Part shown: piece by piece, positions 34,724-42,732 of the stretch
Layout: every line of letters starts with the position of its first letter
Numbering within the stretch: position 1 is the first letter of the stretch
Source of the DNA: Nocardioides mesophilus
Lineage (GTDB): Bacteria; Actinomycetota; Actinomycetes; Propionibacteriales; Nocardioidaceae
Direction of reading: 5' to 3'
Assembly: GCF_014395785.1 (NCBI RefSeq)
Contig: NZ_CP060713.1
Coordinates: 648,501-712,500 of the forward strand
DNA: 64,000 nucleotides
Notes under the pieces: model-generated
Databases searched by the model: none
Told to the model about the DNA's origin: nothing
Seen by the model: only the letters and a program-made list of their open reading frames with translations
Translations under genes and position numbers: made by a program

Positions 34724-35577
34724 GGCGCCGGCCGGGCCGGCGGTCGACGGGGTGCGGGCGACGTAGCCCACGACCAGGATCGGCGCGCGCAGCGGCAGTC
34801 CTTCCCGGACCCGTTCGGCGGCAACCTCCTCGGCGAAGGCCAGGAACGCGTCCTCACCGACCTCCTGGATCGCCTCGTAGGCGGGCCCGGTCGAGGCGAG
34901 GGCGCGAGCGTACGTCGGCGGGTCCGGGAACTCCCACACGAACGGTACGTCGACCCTCCGCACGTGCTCGAAGCCCCACCGGGCCAGCAGCTCCTCACCG
35001 GCGCCGGGACGACCGAGGGCGACCATCGACGCCTGGTTGGCGACCTTGGCGGAGGCCGCGAGGGTGAACGGACGCAGCGCCCAGGCGCCCTCGGAGGCCT
35101 TGATGTGGCCCCAGACGGTCAGCCCCAGCCGGCCGCCGGGCCGGAGCACGCGGCGTACCTCGGCCAGCGCGCGTCCGGCGTGGTCCCCCAGATGCCGCGG
35201 AAGCTGGTCACGACGTCGAAGGAGCCGTCCTCCCAGGGCAGGTGGTGCATGTCGCCGACCCGCAGGTCGGCCGCCGGGCTGCGGTCGCGGGCCACCGCGA
35301 CCAGCCGGGGCGAGGCGTCGATACCGGCGCAGGAGGCGCCGCGCAGCGCCGCCAGCTCCACCGCCAGGCCGGCACCGCAGGCGACGTCGAGCAGCCGGTC
35401 GCCGGCTCCGACGCCGAGCTCGGCGTGCAGCGCGACGTACTCCCGGCAGTTGGCGGGCTCGCTGAGCGTCGCGAAGTCGACGGCGGCCCGGCCCCAGCCC
35501 TCATCGACCTGCCGCCAGGCGGCCGTCGTCTCGTCGGCTCGGCGCACCTCGCCCTGGGCGTTGTCCGAGGTCTCCAT
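34556..35577 (-). pseudogene. SAM-dependent methyltransferase, frameshifted near 35167-35189, running into the AhpD-like module
   Basis: From ATG 35577 (GGGAGA upstream) the N-terminal frame gives LLDVACGAGLAVELAALRG (SAM motif I), GIDASPRLV (acidic loop) and DMHHLPWEDGSFDVVTSFRG, then loses homology. The next frame continues with ALAEVRRVLRPGGRLGLTVWG (post-motif) to ILVVGYVART. The break lies between the plus-strand CCCCC at 35185-35189 and a CG-repeat at about 35168; one missing base or a 2-nt insertion explains it. There is no start codon between the methyltransferase and AhpD modules, so a fusion is possible. It is divergent from the molybdopterin enzyme. Confidence 0.75.
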
Positions 35578-35713
35578 CGCGCTGTCTCCCACCGCCGTCC
35601 CGGGGCAGCAACGGCCCGAGGCTGCCGGCCCCCACTGTGGCAGCGACGTGCCGGATCCGGAAGAGCGGGCCCGGGGAACGTTTGCGCGAACGCACGGAGG
35701 GCATCTCCTCCCC

Positions 35714-38197
35714 ATGGCCAGATCCGATCGCATCGCCGAGCCCTGGGGAACCCGCACGCCGTACGGACCGGGCGAGGAGTGGCCGGCCCGGGTCGACATG
35801 TACCTCGCCGACGGCCTCACCGAGCAGGACGTCGACAGCTGGCACCAGACCGCGAGCGTGCTGCACTCCAACGGCGACGCCATGGACATCGCCGTCAAGG
35901 ACGGCAGCATCGTCGGCGTCCGGGGCCGCGAGGTCGACCGGGTCAACCACGGACGTCTCGGACCCAAGGACCTCTTCGGCTGGCAGGCGAACAACTCCCC
36001 CGACCGTCTCACCAAGCCGCTGATCCGTCGCGACGGCGAGCTCGTCGAGACCGACTGGGACACGGCGATGGACGCCGTCGCCGGCCGCACTAAGGAGCTG
36101 CTCGCCGAGCGCGGACCCAGCTCGATCGGGTTCTACACCACCGGCCAGCTCTTCCTCGAGGAGTACTACACGCTCGCGCTGATCGGGCACGGCGGCATCG
36201 GCACCAACCACATGGACGGCAACACCCGGCTGTGCACCGCCACCGCCGCTGCCGCCCTGAAGGAGTCGTTCGGCTCCGACGGGCAGCCCGGCTCCTACAC
36301 CGACGTCGACCACGCGGACGTGATCGCGCTGTTCGGCCACAACATGGCCGAGACCCAGACGGTGCTGTGGACGCGGATCCTCGACCGGCTGGCCGGGCCG
36401 AACCCGCCGCAGGTCATCTGCGTCGACCCGCGGGAGACCGAGGTCGCCCGGCACGCCACGGTCCACCTCGCACCGCGGCCCGGCACCAACGTGATGCTGA
36501 TGAACGGCCTGCTGCACGAGATCGTGGAGAACGGCTGGGTCGACCACGACTACCTCGACCGGTACACCGTCGGCTTCGACGAGCTGAAGAAGATGCTGGC
36601 CGACTATCCGCCGGAGGTCGCCGCGGAGGTCTGCGACGTGCCGGTGGAGGAGCTGCGGCGAGCGGCGCACGTGCTCGGCCATGCGGAGCGGCTGCTCTCC
36701 ACGGTGTTGCAGGGGTTCTACCAGTCGCACCAGGCGACGGCCGCCGCCGTACAGGTCAACAACCTCAACATCATCCGGGGCAAGCTCGGCAAGCCCGGTT
36801 GTGGCGTGCTGCAGATGAACGGACAGCCCACGGCGCAGAACACCCGCGAGTGCGGCGCGGACGGCGACATGGCCGGCTTCCGCAACTGGAGCAACGAGGA
36901 GCACGTCAAGAGCCTGGCGAAGGTCTGGAACATCGACTACCACCAGATTCCGCACTACTCGGCTCCCACCCACCTGATGCAGATGATGCGCTACGCCGAG
37001 GACGGCTCGATCCGGTTCCTCTACGTCAGCGGCACCAACCCCGCGGTCTCGCTGCCCGAGCTGGGCCGGATCCGCGAGATCCTCAAGCAGGAACGACTCT
37101 TCCTCGTCGTCCAGGACATCTTCCTCACCGAGACCGCGCAGCTGGCCGACGTCGTGCTGCCGGCGGCCACCTGGGGGGAGAAGACCGGCACGTTCACCAA
37201 CGTCGACCGCACCGTGCACCTGTCGGAGAAGGCGGTGGAACCGCCCGGTGAGGCTCGCGCGGACCTCGACATCTTCATCGACTACGCCCGGCGGGTCGGC
37301 CTCGAGGACAAGGACGGCGAGCCGTTGGTGAAGTGGACCGACGCCGAGGGCGCCTTCGAGGGCTGGAAGGAGTGCACGCGCGGCCGTCCGGTGGACTACA
37401 CCGGGATGAGCTACGCCAAGCTCCGCGGCGGCAGCGGCATCCAGTGGCCGTGCAACGACGAGCACCCGGACGGCACCGAGCGGATCTACGCCGACGGGCA
37501 GTTCTGGAGCGCGCCGGACTACTGCGAGAGCTACGGGCGCGACATGGTCACCGGCGCGCCGGTGTCCCCGGTGGAGTACAAGGCTCTCAACCCCGACGGC
37601 AAGGCGGTCATCAAGGCAGCGGAGTACCTCCCGCCGCACGAGCTGCCCACCGAGGACTATCCGTTCCTGCTCACCACCGGCCGCACGCTTTACCACTTCC
37701 ACACCCGCACCAAGACCGCCCGGGCCCCGCAGCTGCAACGCGCGGCTCCCGAGGTCTGGGTGGAGATGGCCGCGTCCGAGGCGGAGGCCCGCGACTGGCA
37801 CGAGGGCGACCTGCTCGAGGTCTCGACCCCCCGCGGCAAGGTCGAGGCCCGGCTGCGGATCAGCGGGATCCGGCCCGGGGTGCTGTTCCTGCCTTTCCAC
37901 TACGGCTACTGGGACCGGCCCGGCGGCCACGAGCCGGACGGTGAGCTCGGCCGCGCCGCCAACGAGCTGACCATCACGGACTGGGACCCGGTCTCGAAGC
38001 AGCCGCTGTTCAAGAGCGCCACGGCCCAGGTACGCCGACTCGGCGCCGACGGCGAGCCCTCGGCCGCCCCGACCACGACCGCGTCCCGTCCGGCGCGGCC
38101 GGTCGACGCCGACGTGCCGACGACCCGCGGAGGTCCCGACGCCGAGGTCGAGGAACGTGCCGGACAGGGCGCCACAAGCACCGGAGGTGGGCGATGA
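35714..38197 (+). CDS. Molybdopterin-dependent oxidoreductase lacking the N-terminal 4Fe-4S site
   Basis: An 827-aa member of the DMSO-reductase superfamily (NasA/FdhA-like). The usual CxxCxxxC...C is replaced: the aligned region reads WHQTASVLHSNGDAMDIAVKDG and GRLGPKD, with no cysteine. The probable Mo ligand Cys174 is kept in NTRLCTATAA, and the bis-MGD-binding segments are visible (SGTNPAVSLPELGRI, LPAATWGEKTGTFTNVDR, and a C-terminal LLTTGRTLYHFHTRTKT). An acidic Pro/Ala tail of about 55 residues ends the protein. No Tat or signal peptide, so cytoplasmic. It is coupled by ATGA to the next gene. Substrate unknown. Confidence 0.9.
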   Translation: MARSDRIAEPWGTRTPYGPGEEWPARVDMYLADGLTEQDVDSWHQTASVLHSNGDAMDIAVKDGSIVGVRGREVDRVNHGRLGPKDLFGWQANNSPDRLTKPLIRRDGELVETDWDTAMDAVAGRTKELLAERGPSSIGFYTTGQLFLEEYYTLALIGHGGIGTNHMDGNTRLCTATAAAALKESFGSDGQPGSYTDVDHADVIALFGHNMAETQTVLWTRILDRLAGPNPPQVICVDPRETEVARHATVHLAPRPGTNVMLMNGLLHEIVENGWVDHDYLDRYTVGFDELKKMLADYPPEVAAEVCDVPVEELRRAAHVLGHAERLLSTVLQGFYQSHQATAAAVQVNNLNIIRGKLGKPGCGVLQMNGQPTAQNTRECGADGDMAGFRNWSNEEHVKSLAKVWNIDYHQIPHYSAPTHLMQMMRYAEDGSIRFLYVSGTNPAVSLPELGRIREILKQERLFLVVQDIFLTETAQLADVVLPAATWGEKTGTFTNVDRTVHLSEKAVEPPGEARADLDIFIDYARRVGLEDKDGEPLVKWTDAEGAFEGWKECTRGRPVDYTGMSYAKLRGGSGIQWPCNDEHPDGTERIYADGQFWSAPDYCESYGRDMVTGAPVSPVEYKALNPDGKAVIKAAEYLPPHELPTEDYPFLLTTGRTLYHFHTRTKTARAPQLQRAAPEVWVEMAASEAEARDWHEGDLLEVSTPRGKVEARLRISGIRPGVLFLPFHYGYWDRPGGHEPDGELGRAANELTITDWDPVSKQPLFKSATAQVRRLGADGEPSAAPTTTASRPARPVDADVPTTRGGPDAEVEERAGQGATSTGGGR

Positions 38198-38694
38198 GCA
38201 ACAAGATCGGGATGGCGCTGGAGGAGCTGCACCGCTCCGAGAACGACCTGGCCGGGGCGCTGCTGCGGATGTCGGACCGGCACAAGGTCGACCACGAGGT
38301 CTTCTACCTCGGCCGGGACCTGGCCGCCTGGTCGCACCTCCACATCCGCGAGCTGGCCGCCGCCGGCAAGGACTACGGGGTGGACCTGGACGCCGAGCCG
38401 GACGCGACCGCCGACGACGAGCCCGGCCTGCTGGCGTCGCTGCGGCAGAAGGGCAGCGAGCTCAGCGGACGGGAGCACGACCTGGGGGTGCTGCTGCTGC
38501 GCGACCTGCGCGAGATCCACCGGATGGCTGCCGGGGTGTCCCTGGACTGGGAGGTCCTCGCCCAGTCCGCGCAGGCCCTCAAGGACATCGAGCTTCTGGA
38601 GCTGGCCGAGCGGTGCCACCCGCAGACGCTGCGCCAGCTCAGGTGGGCGAACGCCAAGCTCAAGGAGTCCGCGGCCCAGGTGATGGTCACCTGA
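38194..38694 (+). CDS. Helical protein of unknown function coupled to the molybdopterin enzyme
   Basis: A 166-aa, mostly alpha-helical, charged protein. It carries many His/Glu residues in helical spacing (EELHRSENDL, DRHKVDHEVFYLG, HLHIREL), which could suggest a ferritin- or hemerythrin-like bundle, but no family is recognised. The 4-nt overlap with the oxidoreductase implies a dedicated partner or chaperone. Repeat array C starts 8 nt after its stop. Confidence 0.7.
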   Translation: MSNKIGMALEELHRSENDLAGALLRMSDRHKVDHEVFYLGRDLAAWSHLHIRELAAAGKDYGVDLDAEPDATADDEPGLLASLRQKGSELSGREHDLGVLLLRDLREIHRMAAGVSLDWEVLAQSAQALKDIELLELAERCHPQTLRQLRWANAKLKESAAQVMVT

Positions 38695-38701
38695 GCCGGC
38701 G

Positions 38702-38816
38702 CTGCAGATGCGCCGACTCGACGGGAGCCAGCGCTGCAGATGCGCCGACTCGACGGGAGCCAGCGCTGCAGACGCGCCGACTCGACGGGAGCCAGCGCTG
38801 CAGATGCGCCGACTCG
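38702..38816. repeat. Repeat array C: four copies of the 32-bp unit
   Basis: The core CTGCAGATGCGCCGACTCG starts at 38702, 38734, 38766 (C for T) and 38798. The spacer ACGGGAGCCAGCG is identical between copies and differs from those of arrays A and B. A degenerate fifth start (GCGCTGCC) follows. Its orientation matches array B. It lies between the helical-protein stop and the lipoprotein start. Confidence 0.95.
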
Positions 38817-38914
38817 ACGGGGACGGGCGCTGCCCCGCTCCCCCGGCTGCCTCGCGTCACCGGCGGTCCCGGACAATGACGGGGACGCCGTACGACGAGA
38901 CGAAGGAACCCGCA

Positions 38915-39352
38915 TTGCGCACCCCACTGGTCCTCCTGGCCGCTCCGCTCGCCGCCACGCTGCTGCTCGCGGGCTGCGGCGAGGACACCACCCGGACCGA
39001 CGACGCACCCGCTCCGGCCGCGAGCTCCTCGGCTCCGGTCTCACCGAGTGCGGCCGGATCGCCCGGCACACCGGCCGCGCCCGAGCCCAAGGGCGTGGTG
39101 GTCGACGTGACGGTGGAGGGCGAGAGCATCGAGCCCAACGGCGAGCGGGTCGAGGCAGAGCTCGGGGAGCCGGTGATCCTGCACGTCACCTCCGACCGGG
39201 CCGGCGAGCTGCACGTGCACTCGACCCCCGAGCAGGAGGTCGAGTTCGACGAGGGCGAGACCCGGATCGAGCTCAGCTTCGACCAGCCCGGCATCGTCGA
39301 GGTCGAGGACCACGAGTCCGGCCTCGTCGTCGTGCAGCTGCAGGTGAGCTGA
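38915..39352 (+). CDS. Lipoprotein with cupredoxin-like domain
   Basis: A 145-aa protein if it starts at the TTG at 38915, which has GAAGGA at a 7-nt spacing; an ATG at 38876 is in frame but lies closer to the repeat array and lacks a clear site. A lipobox LLAGC (Cys about residue 20) is followed by an Ala/Ser/Pro linker and a beta-sandwich of about 80 residues (LGEPVILHVTSDRAGELHVHS, ending GIVEVEDHESGLVVVQLQV) like cupredoxin-type domains. The HVH motif could bind metal, but the full Cu set is not evident. It ends 1 nt before the aldo/keto reductase start. Confidence 0.75.
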   Translation: MRTPLVLLAAPLAATLLLAGCGEDTTRTDDAPAPAASSSAPVSPSAAGSPGTPAAPEPKGVVVDVTVEGESIEPNGERVEAELGEPVILHVTSDRAGELHVHSTPEQEVEFDEGETRIELSFDQPGIVEVEDHESGLVVVQLQVS

Positions 39353-39353
39353 C

Positions 39354-40358
39354 GTGGCGACCGACACCACGCCGGAGATGGACTACCGCCCGCTCGGCAC
39401 CAGCGGGCTGATGGTCTCGGTCGTGGGTCTGGGCTGCAACGCCTTCGGCAGCCGCATCGACTCCGCGCAGACCCAGGCGGTCGTCGACGCGGCGCTGACT
39501 GCCGGGATCACCCTCTTCGACACCGCCGACATCTACGGCCTCGGCGCCAGCGAGGAGCTGCTCGGCAAGGCCCTGGGCAGTCGCCGCGACGACGTGGTGA
39601 TCGCCACCAAGTTCGGCATGGACATGGAGGGCCGCAACGGTCCCGACTGGGGCGCCCGGGCCTCCCGCCGCTACGTCCGCAAAGCCGTCGAGGCCAGCCT
39701 TCGCCGGCTCGGCACGGATCACATCGACCTCTACCAGCTGCACCAGCGCGACCTCGTCACCCCGCTGGAGGAGACCGTCGAGGCGATGAACGAGCTGGTC
39801 GACGAGGGCAAGGTGCGCTATCTCGGCTGCTCCAACTTCGCTGCCTGGGAGGTCGTCGAGGCGCACTGGCTGGCCAGCTCGTCGGGCCGTCGGCCCTTCG
39901 TCAGCGCGCAGAACGAGTACTCCCTCTACAACCGGGCTGCCGAGGAGGAGCTGGTGCCCGCGTTGGAGCACCTCGGCATGGCGCTGCTCCCCTACTTCCC
40001 GCTCGCCTACGGGCTGCTGACCGGCAAGTACCGCCGGGGCGAGGCGGCCCCGGCGGGCAGCAGGCTGGGTACGGCGGCGCAGCGGCACCGTCTCGACACC
40101 GCCGACTTCGACCGCGTGGAAGCGCTCGAGCGGTTCGCGGCCGACCGGGGCGTCGGCATCCTCGACGTGGCGCTCGGCGGTCTCGCGGCGCAGCCGGCCG
40201 TCGGCTCGGTGATCGCCGGTGCGACCCGGCCCGAGCAGGTCCGCGCCAACGTGTCGGCCGGGCTGTGGCAGCCCGCCGAGGACGAGCTCGCGGAGCTGGC
40301 CACGATCAACACCGACCGTGGCCCGGGGATGCGGCACGCCTCCTACGCCCTGCGTTGA
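39354..40358 (+). CDS. Aldo/keto reductase
   Basis: A 334-aa NADPH-dependent (alpha/beta)8 barrel enzyme. The catalytic tetrad is seen as Asp and Tyr in FDTADIYGLGASE, Lys in VIATKFG, and His in DLYQLHQRD. The C-terminal cofactor-binding segment is SVIAGATRPEQVRANV. The GTG start is 1 nt after the lipoprotein stop, so they are co-transcribed; ATG at codon 9 is an alternative. The substrate is unknown. Confidence 0.93.
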   Translation: MATDTTPEMDYRPLGTSGLMVSVVGLGCNAFGSRIDSAQTQAVVDAALTAGITLFDTADIYGLGASEELLGKALGSRRDDVVIATKFGMDMEGRNGPDWGARASRRYVRKAVEASLRRLGTDHIDLYQLHQRDLVTPLEETVEAMNELVDEGKVRYLGCSNFAAWEVVEAHWLASSSGRRPFVSAQNEYSLYNRAAEEELVPALEHLGMALLPYFPLAYGLLTGKYRRGEAAPAGSRLGTAAQRHRLDTADFDRVEALERFAADRGVGILDVALGGLAAQPAVGSVIAGATRPEQVRANVSAGLWQPAEDELAELATINTDRGPGMRHASYALR

Positions 40359-40518
40359 CGCACCGGGTCTAGACCACCCGAGGACGACATTTCCGGTTTG
40401 CCTGCGTGAGGCCCGGAGGGCGTCGCAGGATGAGCGCGCACCCGGCCCGCCTTCCTGCAGGTGGCGGCCTGGTGCACAGCCTGGTCCTCCGGTGCAGGAG
40501 GGGATGCCGAAGGACGGC

Positions 40519-40558
40519 TGAGGTGGCCCGTCACCCCGCAGGGGGCCGGGCCACCTCA
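40519..40558 (+). terminator. Hairpin in the 412-nt gap after the aldo/keto reductase
   Basis: Perfect 12-bp arms TGAGGTGGCCCG/CGGGCCACCTCA with a 16-nt loop. The rest of the 40359-40770 gap holds the SigF-type promoter at 40669-40694 and no convincing gene; short ORFs there look like shadows. Confidence 0.5.
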
Positions 40559-40668
40559 CAGCTGGTCGACATCCCGACGTTTCGGACGCTCGGTCGCCAT
40601 CTGATTCCGGCTTGTTCCGTACGTCCCGTTTCGGGGGCCGTCGATGACCAGACCACCTGGTCGGAGCC

Positions 40669-40694
40669 GTTTGTCGTCGCGCAGCCCCGGGTAG
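40669..40694 (+). promoter_or_regulatory. SigB/SigF-type promoter for the sigma factor gene
   Basis: GTTT (40669-40672), 16-nt spacer, GGGTAG (40689-40694). This is one base from the actinobacterial general-stress consensus GTTT-N14-16-GGGTAT and lies 77 nt before the sigma gene start, suggesting autoregulation. Confidence 0.65.
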
Positions 40695-40770
40695 TACCGC
40701 CTCATCTCGGGGGCACTGACCAGCAGGCCTGACCGGGAGACCGGCGGCCGGACGCAAAGGCGGATCCGAC

Positions 40771-41628
40771 GTGGTGACCACGATGAGCCGGACGAACGCA
40801 GCGACGTGGCCCGCTGCCCTCGAGCACGAGTCGCGCACACGCGTCCCCGTCGGCCCCGTCACCACCGAGGGGGCAGAGACCCGCGGCCAGATCAGCACCC
40901 GGCTGCTCACCCAGGCGGCCGGCGAGAGCGACCCGCTGGAGCGCAAGCGTCTCCAGGACGAGGTCGTGGTCATGCACATGGGGCTCGCCCGAGCGACTGC
41001 CGCTCGCTACCGCGGCCGGGGGATCGCCGAGGAGGACCTCGAGCAGGCCGCCGCGATGGCGCTGCTCAAGGCGGCGCGTAACTTCGACCCGACCCGGGGC
41101 GTGGAGTTCCTCAGCTACGCCGTGGTCACCATGACCGGGGAGGTCAAGCGCCAGTTCCGTGACTTCGGGTGGATGGTGCGTCCGCCACGGGCGATCCAGC
41201 GGCTGCAGGCCGAGGTCAGCCGGGCCGAGGGCGAGCTCACCCACCAGCTGGGCCGCTCCCCCAAGGTCCGGGAGGTCGCCGAGCACCTGGGCGTCCCGGA
41301 GGACGACGTGCTGGAGGCGCTGTCCGCCGACGGCTGCTACACGCCCACCTCCTTGGACCTGCCCGTGGGCGCCGAGGGCAACGGGGTCCTCGGCGACACC
41401 CTGAGCCAGGAGGACGGCGCGCTCGCCGAGGCGGAGGCCCGCGTGATGCTGCTGCCCGCGGTGCGGGCGCTGCCGGAGCGGGACCGCACGGTGCTGTACC
41501 TGCGCTTCTTCAAGCAGCAGAGCCAGTCGCAGATCGCGGCCCAGATCGACGTGACCCAGATGCAGGTCTCCCGCATCCTGTCCCGCGTGCTGGACCGGCT
41601 CCACGGCGAGCTGAGCGAGCTCACCTAG
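40771..41628 (+). CDS. Group 3 RNA polymerase sigma factor, SigB/SigF type
   Basis: A 285-aa sigma factor with regions 2, 3 and 4. Region 2: GLARATAARYRGRGIAEEDL, then FDPTRGVEFLSYAVVTM (core and -10 binding). Region 3: RPPRAIQRLQ onwards. Region 4: LPERDRTVLYLRFFKQQSQSQIA, then VSRILSRVLDRL. This is the pattern of stress/differentiation sigma factors (SigF of mycobacteria, SigB/F/G of Streptomyces). No anti-sigma gene is adjacent. An ATG at 40783 is an alternative start. Confidence 0.92.
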   Translation: MVTTMSRTNAATWPAALEHESRTRVPVGPVTTEGAETRGQISTRLLTQAAGESDPLERKRLQDEVVVMHMGLARATAARYRGRGIAEEDLEQAAAMALLKAARNFDPTRGVEFLSYAVVTMTGEVKRQFRDFGWMVRPPRAIQRLQAEVSRAEGELTHQLGRSPKVREVAEHLGVPEDDVLEALSADGCYTPTSLDLPVGAEGNGVLGDTLSQEDGALAEAEARVMLLPAVRALPERDRTVLYLRFFKQQSQSQIAAQIDVTQMQVSRILSRVLDRLHGELSELT

Positions 41629-41650
41629 TCCCCGGCCCCTCCGCGTCCCT

Positions 41651-41676
41651 GTTTGCGCTGGTCAGCGAGGGGGTAT
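41651..41676 (+). promoter_or_regulatory. Consensus SigB/SigF-type promoter for the coiled-coil membrane protein
   Basis: GTTT (41651-41654), 16-nt spacer, GGGTAT (41671-41676): an exact match to the general-stress sigma consensus, 40 nt before ATG 41717. It overlaps no coding sequence, being just after the sigma gene stop. Confidence 0.8.
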
Positions 41677-41716
41677 CCCCTTGCGCAGGGTTTTCAGGGG
41701 AGCCGAGGAGGAACGC

Positions 41717-42358
41717 ATGGACTGGTCATCGACCTGGACGATCGTCGTGATCGTCGTCGTCGCACTACTGCTGATCGGCATCATCGCCGCGGTGGCGAAG
41801 TCGAGCCGGGAGAAGAAGCGGGAGCGCGACCGCGCCGAGGCTGCCGAGCTCCGGGAGGCCGCCGCCTCCCAGGCGACCGGTCTGCAGCAGCGCGAGGCCC
41901 GCGCCCGGGAGACCGAGGCCGCGGCTGCCCAGGCACGTGCCGAGGCGGACCGCAAGGCTGCCGAGGCCCAGCGGCTCGAGGCCGAGGCGCAGGAGAAGCA
42001 CAGCGAGCTGAGCGAGCATCGCGAGCGTCACCAGGAGCACCTGCGGCGCGCCGACGAGATCGACCCGGACGTCGACGAGGCGACCGCCGAGCAGCGACGC
42101 CGCGAGGCGGAGCAGGCCGGGCAGCCCGTGCAGGCCGGCATGGGTGCGCACGCCGGCCCCGCGGATCACACGGATGACACGGCTGAGCAGTCCCACCGGA
42201 CCCACGACCAGGACGGTGACGGCCACCCGGACCGGACCGTGGCCACGGAGAGCCAGGAGCGCACGATCGTCGAGCCCGACGGGGAGCGCACCGTGGTGCA
42301 GTCGGAGAGCACGGACGAGGCCACCGGACGGCACGCCGCACCGCCGCGACAGGCCTGA
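41717..42358 (+). CDS. Single-pass membrane protein with coiled coil, probable general-stress gene
   Basis: A 213-aa protein from ATG 41717 with GAGGAA upstream. Residues about 6-25 form a transmembrane helix. From about 28 to 125 there is an uninterrupted Ala/Glu/Arg/Gln-rich coiled coil, and the C-terminal 85 residues are polar and acidic (THDQDGDGHPDRT). I recognise no enzyme domain. An exact SigF-type promoter links it to the sigma factor immediately upstream. Confidence 0.8.
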   Translation: MDWSSTWTIVVIVVVALLLIGIIAAVAKSSREKKRERDRAEAAELREAAASQATGLQQREARARETEAAAAQARAEADRKAAEAQRLEAEAQEKHSELSEHRERHQEHLRRADEIDPDVDEATAEQRRREAEQAGQPVQAGMGAHAGPADHTDDTAEQSHRTHDQDGDGHPDRTVATESQERTIVEPDGERTVVQSESTDEATGRHAAPPRQA

Positions 42359-42370
42359 GAACAGACGCAC

Positions 42371-42401
42371 ACCGGCCGGACACCCAGGGTGTCCGGCCGG
42401 T
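42371..42401. terminator. Bidirectional 15-bp hairpin between convergent genes
   Basis: Perfect 15-bp arms ACCGGCCGGACACCC/GGGTGTCCGGCCGGT around a single A. Confidence 0.75.
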
Positions 42402-42411
42402 GGCATGTCGC

Positions 42412-42732
42412 TCAGAGGTAGAGGCCGGTCTGGCTGTCGCCCAGCCGCTCCGCGGCGACCGCGTGGATGTCCCGCTCACGGAGCAGGATGTAGGTCTCGG
42501 CGTTGACCTCGACCTCGGCCTTGTCCTCCGGGTCGAAGAGCACCTTGTCGCCCACCTCGACGGCGCGGACGTGCGGCCCGACCGCGGCCACCCGGGCCCA
42601 GGACAGCCGGCGGCCACCCATCACCGCGGTCGCCGGGATGACGATGCCGCCGCTGGAGCGGCGTTCGCCCTCCTGGTCCACCTCCACGAGCACGCGGTCG
42701 TGGAGCATGCGGATCGGGGTCTTGTCGGTCAT
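42412..42732 (-). CDS. GroES-family (Cpn10) co-chaperonin-like protein
   Basis: A 106-aa protein. It begins PIRMLHDRVLVEVDQEGERRSSGGIVIP, matching the Cpn10 start and mobile-loop position, and continues with VAAVGPHVRAVEVGDKVLFD. It differs from housekeeping GroES in the loop and in the C-terminal extension ending SQTGLYL, so it is likely a stress-specific paralogue. There is no groEL nearby. Its start overlaps the DUF3618 gene stop by 4 nt. Confidence 0.88.
   Translation of the reverse strand: MTDKTPIRMLHDRVLVEVDQEGERRSSGGIVIPATAVMGGRRLSWARVAAVGPHVRAVEVGDKVLFDPEDKAEVEVNAETYILLRERDIHAVAAERLGDSQTGLYL

Noticed and set aside
40359-40770. Short ORFs (plus 40406-40732, minus 40343-40534) as small genes
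   Set aside because: No ribosome sites, atypical composition, and they overlap a hairpin and the sigma-factor promoter.
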